Shown here in pieces: positions 1 to 6,464 of a stretch of 33,562 bases of DNA. Numbering within the stretch: position 1 is the first letter of the stretch; each line of letters begins with the position of its first letter. The DNA comes from Gammaproteobacteria bacterium (GTDB lineage Bacteria > Pseudomonadota > Gammaproteobacteria > Steroidobacterales > Steroidobacteraceae), in assembly GCA_028293745.1 (NCBI GenBank), contig JAQGOF010000219.1, positions 1 through 33,562 of the forward strand. The letters are read 5' to 3'. The notes below the pieces were generated by a model. That model searched no databases. It was not told the DNA's origin and saw only the letters and a list, made by a program, of their open reading frames with translations. The translations under genes were made by a program, and so were the position numbers.

Positions 1-775
1 GGCCAGAGATAGCCCGCGTCCAACAACGAGGCCACGAGCAGTCCGCAGCCGAAGAAAATGACGGGTGCGGCGGATCGAACGCTGAATGCCAACACGACCG
101 CGTACAGTCCCACCCAGAGCATCAGGTGAATGATCGTGACTGGCGAGCCGTCGATGGCGAGTGCAATCGCGGCCCCTGCCAGCGCCGCCGCCAGCAACAG
201 ACGGACTCGCTCGTGCGGGCTCGCGTGGTCCCGGCTCCAGAGCACAGTCTGATGGAGTGTCCAGAGCATCAAAGGCAGCAGCAGAAAAGGCGCAAAGTCG
301 AAATGCCCGAGCCCCAGGCGGCAGAAGAAAAATCCGTTGCCGATGAACAGGGCAGCGGCGAGCGCACGTTGGAGCTTCAAAGGCAGCCACAGGCCGGCGT
401 ACAGGGATGCGCCGATCCATCCCAGGGTGAGGTAGATGACCAGCGATAACTTGACCCCCCACAGGGGTCCCATCGCATAGCTGAGCAGCATTGCCAGCGA
501 CATGAATGGGATCTGCGGTTCGCCCGCCATCGACAGACCCGAACACAGCAGTGGCGTCCATTGCTTCGCGAGCCCGAACAACTCGGCGTTCCAGTATTGC
601 AGCGTGTGGAAGACCAGGTACTGATCGGCGTCGCCGGGACCTGCCTTGCGCCAGAAAAGTACGAAGAACAGAACATACTCGAGGATGATTCCGCAGATCA
701 GGGCTTGCAGCCAGCGGTGCGTCGAACTGTGCCCCGCGATCCGTGTCTGCGGACCGGCCCCCTTGTTCTCAACAT
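1..775 (-). CDS. Partial polytopic membrane protein, C-terminus beyond the window, start unclear
   Basis: Reading the minus strand, a frame stays open from a stop at 794-792 to the window edge. It encodes a strongly hydrophobic protein with several membrane segments, including LICGIILEYVLFFVLFW and LSLVIYLTLGWIGASLYAGL, and a conserved-looking stretch around QYLVFHTLQYWNAELFGLAK. The pattern of many membrane helices with a charged, tryptophan-rich first loop resembles GT-C type glycosyltransferases or other large inner-membrane proteins, but I do not recognise the family. The start is a problem. The open frame has no ATG, GTG or TTG before about codon 55, while an ATG at 775-773 lies one base out of frame. 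A run of five G (758-762) between them would join the two frames if it held one more G. This may be a sequencing error or a real frameshift. The gene is not obviously linked to its neighbour, which is divergent. Confidence 0.6.
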
Positions 776-922
776 GAGCGATTGAGATAACTTACGCGTC
801 CGATAGATATCTTGCGCCTCATTAGACGTGGGCACATACCAAGAACAATCGCAGCAGGCGGTTTGGGTTTTCACGCTATGCGGCGTACAGTCCCAGCCCC
901 GGCCCGGAGCAACCGCGAGCGT

Positions 923-938
923 CTAAGTCTCTCCTAAG
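923..938 (+). promoter_or_regulatory. Direct repeat CTAAG-N6-CTAAG, candidate response-regulator box
   Basis: CTAAG occurs at 923-927 and again at 934-938, an 11-bp period of about one helical turn, and each copy is followed by TC. OmpR/PhoB-family regulators bind this kind of tandem half-site, and the PmrA box (CTTAAG repeats) is similar. The same half-site with the same period occurs upstream of the response-regulator gene at 4810-4825 (minus orientation). It sits about 85 bases before the ATG of the beta-propeller gene. Binding is inferred. Confidence 0.5.
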
Positions 939-1020
939 TCTGCATATGCAGACTGCGACCCGAGGCGTCCGCGCCTGGCGACACCTCGGCCCCTCCATGA
1001 GTTACTCGGAAAAACACTCA

Positions 1021-2061
1021 ATGAAAACAGCTCTGCGAATACTCGGATCCGGTATGGCGATGCTCGCGATGGGTATGACGTATCCGTGTTCGGCACAAAC
1101 GGCGCCGGAGTATCGGACCGTAAAAACGGTTGCACTCGGCGCTCCCGACCGGTGGGACTATGTTGTATTCGATGGCGGCTCGGGGCGTGTTTTCATTGCC
1201 CATGGCGACGAGTTGACCGTGGTGGACGGCGACAGCGGCGCAATCGCAGGCCACGTGAAGGGATTTCCTGGCATCACGCACGGTATCGCGCTGGTCAAGG
1301 ACAGCAACCGCGGCTATACGGACGAAGGTGAAGCGGGCAAGGCCGCTTCCTTCAATCTGAAGACCCTCGCAGTCGAGAAGCACATTCAGGCCGCCGAAGG
1401 AGCCGACGCTATCGCCTTCGACCCCGTGAGCAACCACGTCTTCATCATCAATGGTGACGCGGGCACGATCACCGTCATTGATCCCAAGGCCGATGCAGCT
1501 GTCGCGACGATTACGGTGGGCGGCAAACTCGAATACGGCGTCCCGGGCGAGAATGGCAAGCTGTTTGTCAACGGCGCCGCCAAGCGAGAAGTGCTGAGCA
1601 TCGACACGTCGAACAACAGTATCGCCGCACATTGGCCGGTGCCCGCTTGTGAGAGTCCACATGGGCTCGCCATCGATGCGGGCTCCCATCGGCTGTTCGT
1701 GAGCTGTCTCAATCAGCTGCTGACGGTGCTCGACTCGCAGAGCGGACACATCATCGGCACGGTGCCGATCGGCAGCGGGTCGGATGCAGTGGTGTTTGAT
1801 CCGAAGCGCAAGCTCATCTTCAGCTCCAACGGCAAGGACGGCAACATTTCGGTCATCGATGCGAAGGACCCCAACCATTACGCATCGCTCGGCAGTATCA
1901 AGACTGCGATTTCGGCTCGCACGATGAGCATCAATCCCACGACTGGCCGGCTCTATCTGGCTAGCGCGGATATCGTGCCCAACGCACCCTCCGCGAAAAA
2001 TGGCCGCATACCGACCATCCCGGGATCGCTCAAATTGCTCTTCCTGGATCCCGTGAAGTAA
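1021..2061 (+). CDS. Secreted YVTN/YncE-like beta-propeller protein (first copy)
   Basis: This 346-residue protein begins with a typical Sec signal peptide (MKTALRILGSGMAMLAMGM, cleavage near CSAQ), which is why the ATG at 1021 is preferred over the in-frame ATG at 946. The mature part is a series of about 40-residue repeats of the YVTN/YncE beta-propeller type, with units such as HVFIINGDAGTITVIDPKAD and HRLFVSCLNQLLTVLDSQSG. Such propellers act in the periplasm as binding scaffolds. E. coli YncE lies next to a TonB-dependent receptor gene (yncD/pqqU), but the ligand here cannot be read from sequence. A second paralogue lies at 4928-5908 in an operon with a TonB-dependent receptor. The CTAAG direct repeat upstream suggests control by the neighbouring response regulator. 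Convergent with dgkA. Confidence 0.85.
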   Translation: MKTALRILGSGMAMLAMGMTYPCSAQTAPEYRTVKTVALGAPDRWDYVVFDGGSGRVFIAHGDELTVVDGDSGAIAGHVKGFPGITHGIALVKDSNRGYTDEGEAGKAASFNLKTLAVEKHIQAAEGADAIAFDPVSNHVFIINGDAGTITVIDPKADAAVATITVGGKLEYGVPGENGKLFVNGAAKREVLSIDTSNNSIAAHWPVPACESPHGLAIDAGSHRLFVSCLNQLLTVLDSQSGHIIGTVPIGSGSDAVVFDPKRKLIFSSNGKDGNISVIDAKDPNHYASLGSIKTAISARTMSINPTTGRLYLASADIVPNAPSAKNGRIPTIPGSLKLLFLDPVK

Positions 2062-2067
2062 TCGGCA

Positions 2068-2132
2068 GGTCGGCCCGCAAGGCCGACCGTACGGCGGGTC
2101 GCTGAGGTACCCCGCGCGCGACCCTCAGCGAC
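2068..2132. terminator. Two hairpins between convergent genes, likely bidirectional terminator
   Basis: A perfect 8-bp stem GGTCGGCC/GGCCGACC with a 5-base loop lies at 2068-2088, just after the first beta-propeller gene. A second perfect 10-bp inverted repeat, GTCGCTGAGG (2098-2107) with CCTCAGCGAC (2123-2132), overlaps the dgkA stop. Neither has a clear U-tract, so function is inferred from position between convergent ends. Confidence 0.45.
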
Positions 2133-2490
2133 TCATCACATGAAGAATGAGTGCAACTCCCACCGCGATGGCGGCGCACGAAGCCATCAGGACCGCCGCG
2201 GCCGCACAATCCTTGACGATGCGGATCTGCGGGTGGATTTCGGGGTGCAGGTGATCGGCCAGATGCTCGAGCGCCGTATTGAAGAGCTCGGCGGAAATCA
2301 CCAGGGCGCTCGTCAGCAACACGATGGCCCACCAGGCGGGTTCCAATCCCACGAACGCGCAGCCCAGGACCACTACGGTCAGGGCGAACAGCTGAAAGCG
2401 GAAACTCCGCTCCGAACGCCAGGCGATCAGCAAACCGGTGAGCGCAAAGCGCAGCCGCCGGATGAAAGGCTGGTTCTTGTGGTCGTTCAT
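2125..2490 (-). CDS. dgkA: Diacylglycerol kinase (DgkA)
   Basis: From the ATG at 2490 this is a 121-residue protein, the usual length for the small prokaryotic integral-membrane diacylglycerol kinase. That enzyme phosphorylates diacylglycerol to phosphatidic acid at the inner membrane and recycles the lipid by-product of periplasmic glucan and LPS modification. It shows the three-helix layout and the family motif around SAELFNTALEHLADHL, then VKDCAAAAVLM. The open frame extends upstream to a GTG at 2604 overlapping the end of the kinase gene. Those extra 38 residues do not look like DgkA, but translation from the GTG, coupled to the upstream stop, cannot be excluded. It is the last gene of the response regulator-kinase-dgkA cluster. 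PmrAB-type systems that modify LPS often neighbour dgkA. Confidence 0.88.
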   Translation of the reverse strand: MNDHKNQPFIRRLRFALTGLLIAWRSERSFRFQLFALTVVVLGCAFVGLEPAWWAIVLLTSALVISAELFNTALEHLADHLHPEIHPQIRIVKDCAAAAVLMASCAAIAVGVALILHVMSR

Positions 2491-2600
2491 TTGTGCGGGC
2501 CGGTGCCCGGCGGCGAGCGGTGCGGGATTACAGCCTTTCGCCCGGTGGAGCGCAAGCGTTCGCGGCCAGAGCGCGTCAACGAGCAAGGGCCGCTTTCGCT

Positions 2601-4073
2601 TCACGAATCATGAGTTTCCGCGACAGGTGCCGTCCTCGACACGTGGTCGGACGAGACTGACGAGCCATCACCCGCGGGGCTGGCCACAGCCGCAGAGAGT
2701 TCGGCTGGCGGCTCCTGACCGGGCGCCAGAGGAAGCGTCACGATAGCCACCAGCCCCGTGTGATCTACACGGTTTTCCAGGACCACCTGACCACCCAGCT
2801 GTCCAACTAATGCATCCACCGTGGCGAGCCCCAGGCCACTGCCACTGCCTTCGCTTCCGGGTGCCCGGTAGAAGCGTTCAAAAACGCGCTCGAGCTCAGA
2901 CGGCGGCAATCCACATCCCTCGTCCCACACCTCCACGCGCGCCACGCCACCAGCCGCAGAGGCGCGGATACGAATGTGTCCACCCGCGGGCGTATAGCGC
3001 AACGAGTTGTCCAACAGGTTTCCGAAGATCAGTGTCAGCCGGCGGGCGTTGCCGTAAACACGCGCGGACGAGCCCGGTTCCACGGCCAAATCGATCTGCT
3101 TCGCACTCGCTGATGCGGCATAGAACGCAGCGACTTCCTGCAGCGTGGAATCCAATTCCGTGGTCGCGGTGATCGGACCCGTCTCAGATTGGCTGCGCGC
3201 GAGCGATAGCAACTGCTCGGACAGGCGGATCACCCGGCGAATGCCCGCCCGCAATTCAGACAGGCGTGCCGCCCGCTCCTCGGAGCTGCTGCCACCTTCC
3301 AAAATCTCTGCCTGCAATTGCAATGCCGTCAGCGGCGTTCGCAGAGCATGGGCCGCATCCGTCACGAAACGTTGCTCGCGCTCCGCCGCAGTGCTCAGTC
3401 GATGCAACAAACGGTTGATCTCATCGACGAGCGGTCGCACCTCGGCGGGCATCCCCTCCTCGGGCAACAGATCGAGCGAGAGTGGCGGACGATTCGCAAC
3501 GGCGGCTGCCGCGCCGTCCAACGGCTTGAGCTGTCTGCGGATCGCAAACCCGAGGACCACGGCCAGAATCGGGAACAGCAATCCAATCGGCAGCAGCGTG
3601 GCCATGGCTACGCCCGCTTCGGCCTCGCGGATCATATCCATGGACTGGGCGACTTCGATGTGCAGGTCACGGGACTGCGCCGCGAATACGCGGTACTCGC
3701 CTTTGCCCAGGTCCACTGTTTGAAACCCGAGCGAAGCGAGGTTCGGAAGCACGCCGCCGGGTATCTGGTGATTCGAGCGTGAGGCGTACAGCAGCCGACC
3801 TGAAGCGTCCCGCACCGTGACGATCAGTTCGTCGTCATTATCGTGGTGGATATGGATCCGCGGCAACATCTGTGGATTCGTCAGCTCGGTCGAGCCGGCG
3901 GTGGTGGCAAAGGTCTGTCCCGCCAGCATGTGGGCGACCTGCTGCATCTGATAGTCGAGCTGGGCTTGGGTTTCTCTATGTGCCTGCAGCGTACCTATCA
4001 CCACACAGACTGCGCCCACCACACCCACTGTGACCCACAGCCACAGCGTCAAGCCTCTCTGCAGCGATTTCAT
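2601..4073 (-). CDS. Sensor histidine kinase, QseC/PmrB/TctE type
   Basis: A 490-residue membrane kinase. Transmembrane helix 1 (about 9-27) is followed by a periplasmic sensor region of about 130 residues (2CSK_N-like), helix 2 (about 155-178) and the linker RRQLKPLDG. The phosphoacceptor box FVTDAAHALRTPLTAL puts the autophosphorylated His at 242. The ATP-binding domain has the N-box NLLDNSLRYTPAGG, G1 DEGCGLPP and G2 GSGSGLGLATV. The usual Glu after the acceptor His is Ala here, a change seen in some QseC-like kinases. The periplasmic part contains a histidine/acid-rich patch (RIHIHHDNDDE), which could bind metal; this is inference. Its ATG overlaps the regulator's TGA (ATGA), so the pair is translationally coupled. 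Confidence 0.93.
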   Translation of the reverse strand: MKSLQRGLTLWLWVTVGVVGAVCVVIGTLQAHRETQAQLDYQMQQVAHMLAGQTFATTAGSTELTNPQMLPRIHIHHDNDDELIVTVRDASGRLLYASRSNHQIPGGVLPNLASLGFQTVDLGKGEYRVFAAQSRDLHIEVAQSMDMIREAEAGVAMATLLPIGLLFPILAVVLGFAIRRQLKPLDGAAAAVANRPPLSLDLLPEEGMPAEVRPLVDEINRLLHRLSTAAEREQRFVTDAAHALRTPLTALQLQAEILEGGSSSEERAARLSELRAGIRRVIRLSEQLLSLARSQSETGPITATTELDSTLQEVAAFYAASASAKQIDLAVEPGSSARVYGNARRLTLIFGNLLDNSLRYTPAGGHIRIRASAAGGVARVEVWDEGCGLPPSELERVFERFYRAPGSEGSGSGLGLATVDALVGQLGGQVVLENRVDHTGLVAIVTLPLAPGQEPPAELSAAVASPAGDGSSVSSDHVSRTAPVAETHDS

Positions 4074-4738
4074 GAGGGCTGCCCTATCCGCCAGCCAACG
4101 CCGCGGACGTTTTCGATGATCGTGGCACCCAACTTCTTGCGCAGGCCGTGGATCACGAATTCGATCGCGTTACTTTGGACACTTTCGTCCCAGCCATACA
4201 GCCGCTCCTCGATCTGAGCGCGTGACAGGACCGCACCGGGACGCTCCATCAACGCGCGCAACAATGCAAACTCCCGTGGAGTGACCGCGACGGACTGCGA
4301 GTCGCGCCGGACCATGTGCGTCACGGGGTCCAATACGAGATCTCCGTGCACGATCTGCGAGCTCGGACGGCCGCCCTGGCGGCGCAGCAGACTGCGCAGC
4401 CGCGCTTTGAGCTCTGCGAGCTCGAAGGGCTTCACCAGGTAGTCATCCGCCCCGCTGTCCAGGCCATTGACGCGGTCGGTGAGTCCGTCGCGCGCCGTGA
4501 TCATCAGAATCGGCAGCGCGCTCCCGGAAGCGCGCACCGCTTTCAACACCGACAGCCCATCCTGACGGGGCAGATTCCAGTCCAGAATTGCGATCGAGAA
4601 GTCGGCCTGACGGTCCTGCAAAGCGCTCATCGCGGCCGCGCCATCACGCACCCAGTCGACCGCATAGCCGTCGTCACGGAGCCCCCTTACGAGGCTCTCC
4701 CCGATCATGTGGTCATCCTCGACAAGCAGCAGGCGCAC
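4070..4738 (-). CDS. OmpR-family response regulator (QseB/PmrA type)
   Basis: Receiver domain followed by a winged-helix DNA-binding domain, 222 residues from the GTG at 4738. That start is chosen because the conserved N-terminus VRLLLVEDD begins there and GGAA lies just upstream. An ATG at 4786 would add 16 residues unlike the family. Key residues are visible: acidic pocket E7/D8/D9, phosphorylated D53 in ILDWNLP, T81 and K103 in LVKPF. The C-terminal half has the OmpR winged helix (TPREFALLRALMERPG, then AIEFVIHGLRKKLG, VRGVGWRIG). It pairs with the overlapping kinase gene. The CTAAG direct repeat upstream suggests autoregulation. Confidence 0.94.
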   Translation of the reverse strand: MRLLLVEDDHMIGESLVRGLRDDGYAVDWVRDGAAAMSALQDRQADFSIAILDWNLPRQDGLSVLKAVRASGSALPILMITARDGLTDRVNGLDSGADDYLVKPFELAELKARLRSLLRRQGGRPSSQIVHGDLVLDPVTHMVRRDSQSVAVTPREFALLRALMERPGAVLSRAQIEERLYGWDESVQSNAIEFVIHGLRKKLGATIIENVRGVGWRIGQPS

Positions 4739-4809
4739 GGGTATTCCAACGTCGCAACGTGTACCGGTCGAGCATGGTAGGACCATGCGATGCAGTTTGC
4801 AGAGAAAGA

Positions 4810-4825
4810 CTTAGCAGACGCTTAG
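4810..4825 (-). promoter_or_regulatory. Direct repeat CTAAG-N6-CTAAG upstream of the response regulator
   Basis: On the minus strand the sequence reads CTAAGCGTCTGCTAAG followed by TCT. It has the same half-site, the same 11-bp period and the same downstream TCT as the box at 923-938. It lies about 70 bases before the preferred GTG start of the regulator, in the gap after the second beta-propeller gene. This position suits autoregulation by an OmpR-type protein. The role is inferred, not shown. Confidence 0.55.
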
Positions 4826-4927
4826 AGGCTTTGCGGGAGGGGGGCCGCGTCGGCGGACCAGGACGCCACCGGCCCGGAAGACCAGGAAGCCACCGGCGAG
4901 CGAACGCCGGCGGCTTCCCGAAGCGGG

Positions 4928-5908
4928 CTATTTCTGCGGCATCCAGGACCTGGCGAACGAGCTCTTGCCATCCGTATAGGTGCTCCACACGGCGCCCGTC
5001 TTCGCATCGACGGCCACGTTGCGCGCGGTAGCCGCGGTGGCGAAGTCGCCCGCCGCCTCGACGCCATCTGCGGCCACGCGCACCATGGACATCTTGTCGG
5101 GACCTGCGCAGAAGACCAGCTGGCTCTTGGGGTCAAAGGCTATCTGATCGACCTTGGCCGTGATGGGCACCGAGGTCACCACCTTGCCGCTGGTCGTGTC
5201 GATGACCGCGAGCTTCCCGTTCGCACCTGCGGAAAAGATCCGGTGGTGCGCGCTGTCCAGCGCGAGGCCATGAGGCTGAGTCGCCGGCGCAGTGGCCCAC
5301 CTGGCGACGGTCTTGTTGGTGCCCGGATCGATCACGGCGACCGTATCGGCACTCTTGATGTTGAGATAGATCCGGTCGGTCGACTCGTCGTAGACCATGA
5401 ATTCCGGTACGCCAGGTACCTCGATTGACGTCACGACTTTGGCTGTCGCCGGGTCGATGACCCAGACGTTCGCGCCCTCATCGTGCGTAACGTAGACCAT
5501 GTGATTCCTGGGCTCATAGATGATCGCATCTGTGGGACCATCGACCTTGATCGACTTGACCTCCTTCAACGTGGCGGCGTCGAGCACGGCGACACGCTGG
5601 TCCTCCTGCACGCTGACATAGTAGTACTTCGAGTCCGGATCGACTGCGTTGTCCACGGCTCCGCCGACTTTGACGCGGCCGATCAACTTGTTGCTGCCGA
5701 GGTCGAAGTAGTCCGCCGTTCCGTCATTCTCATGGGCGGCGAGCAGGCGGTGGCGCTTGTCATCCACGCGAAGAAAGTCGAACTTCCCCTTGGAGGCGGG
5801 TATCTCGATCGAAGCCTGCGGCTGCACCGTCGCGTTTTGACCGGTTGCCGAGGCGACCGCCGAAGCCGTGAGGACGGAAACTGCCAGGATATGGGGTAGT
5901 GATTTCAT
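4928..5908 (-). CDS. Secreted YVTN/YncE-like beta-propeller protein (second copy)
   Basis: A 326-residue protein from the ATG at 5908; a GTG four codons earlier at 5920 is also possible. The signal peptide MKSLPHILAVSVLTASAVAS is followed by a chain of propeller blades. One blade contains the diagnostic YVTN-type element (HMVYVTHDEGANVWVIDPAT), and others are KYYYVSVQEDQRVAVLDAAT and RIYLNIKSADTVAVIDPGTN. It is expected in the periplasm. It follows the Cache-like gene by 33 bases and so belongs to the receptor-Cache-propeller operon. The arrangement recalls E. coli yncD-yncE, where the propeller neighbours the PQQ receptor. The substrate is unknown here. Confidence 0.87.
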   Translation of the reverse strand: MKSLPHILAVSVLTASAVASATGQNATVQPQASIEIPASKGKFDFLRVDDKRHRLLAAHENDGTADYFDLGSNKLIGRVKVGGAVDNAVDPDSKYYYVSVQEDQRVAVLDAATLKEVKSIKVDGPTDAIIYEPRNHMVYVTHDEGANVWVIDPATAKVVTSIEVPGVPEFMVYDESTDRIYLNIKSADTVAVIDPGTNKTVARWATAPATQPHGLALDSAHHRIFSAGANGKLAVIDTTSGKVVTSVPITAKVDQIAFDPKSQLVFCAGPDKMSMVRVAADGVEAAGDFATAATARNVAVDAKTGAVWSTYTDGKSSFARSWMPQK

Positions 5909-5941
5909 AGTTGATTTCACAATCGTGAGTAGTGTTGAATT

Positions 5942-6439
5942 TCAGCGAGCGGGCTTGAAGAGCGCCGCCACGTTCGGAATCTTCTTTGCCATCTCATCGC
6001 GGATGGCAAGAGCCGCGGTGTGCATTTTGACCTCATCATCGCCTGCTGCGTATTTGAATACGGTGCTCAAGGAGCCGATCACCTTGCCGCTGGCGTCCTT
6101 CAGGGGAACCGCCACTTCGAACTTGGTCGGCTCCTTCACGTTCGGGGCGAGAATCGTCTTGCGCTCCTGGGCGACCGCGAGGTCGTCCTCATCATCCGCC
6201 TTGCCGATGCGGTCCAGGTTCGCGGCAATCATGTGGGAGTCCTTGGCGCCGGGTTTCGGCGCGTGCATTCCGAGCACGAGCAGCTCGGGGTGCTTGGCCA
6301 TCTGCTCGTTGACGAGCGTCTGCGCGTAGATCGCATTGTCAGCGGCCTTGCCCAGAGCCGGGTCGGCTAGCGCATACGCTGCGGTCGCGCAGGAGAGCAC
6401 GGCCGCGGTAGCAGCCGCAAGGAGCGAGTATTTACGCAT
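5942..6439 (-). CDS. Small periplasmic Cache/PDC-like protein
   Basis: A 165-residue protein with a clear signal peptide (MRKYSLLAAATAAVLSCATA, cleavage near AYALA). The remainder is a helical stretch followed by a segment resembling the core of single-Cache sensor domains: FEVAVPLKDASGKVIGSLSTVFKY. Cache domains normally form the ligand-binding part of kinases and chemoreceptors; here the domain is free-standing and soluble. The ATG is preceded by GAGGATC. It starts 25 bases after the TonB-dependent receptor stop and is followed closely by the second beta-propeller gene. It could be a periplasmic ligand-binding partner of the receptor, or present ligand to one of the nearby kinases. Both are inference. 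The Cache assignment rests on pattern only. Confidence 0.72.
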   Translation of the reverse strand: MRKYSLLAAATAAVLSCATAAYALADPALGKAADNAIYAQTLVNEQMAKHPELLVLGMHAPKPGAKDSHMIAANLDRIGKADDEDDLAVAQERKTILAPNVKEPTKFEVAVPLKDASGKVIGSLSTVFKYAAGDDEVKMHTAALAIRDEMAKKIPNVAALFKPAR

Positions 6440-6464
6440 AATCGGGATCCTCGATGTGAGCGGT

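Noticed and set aside
377..676. 99-codon minus-strand frame within the truncated membrane gene
   Set aside because: It is rich in Cys, Arg and Ser and lies in the wrong frame over an obvious hydrophobic coding sequence.
946..1020. N-terminal extension of the first beta-propeller gene from the ATG at 946
   Set aside because: The ATG at 1021 begins a textbook signal peptide; the extension would bury it and overlaps the proposed regulatory region.
1018..1878. Long minus-strand frame opposite the first beta-propeller gene
   Set aside because: A GC-bias shadow; no signal or domain, and the plus strand encodes clear propeller repeats.
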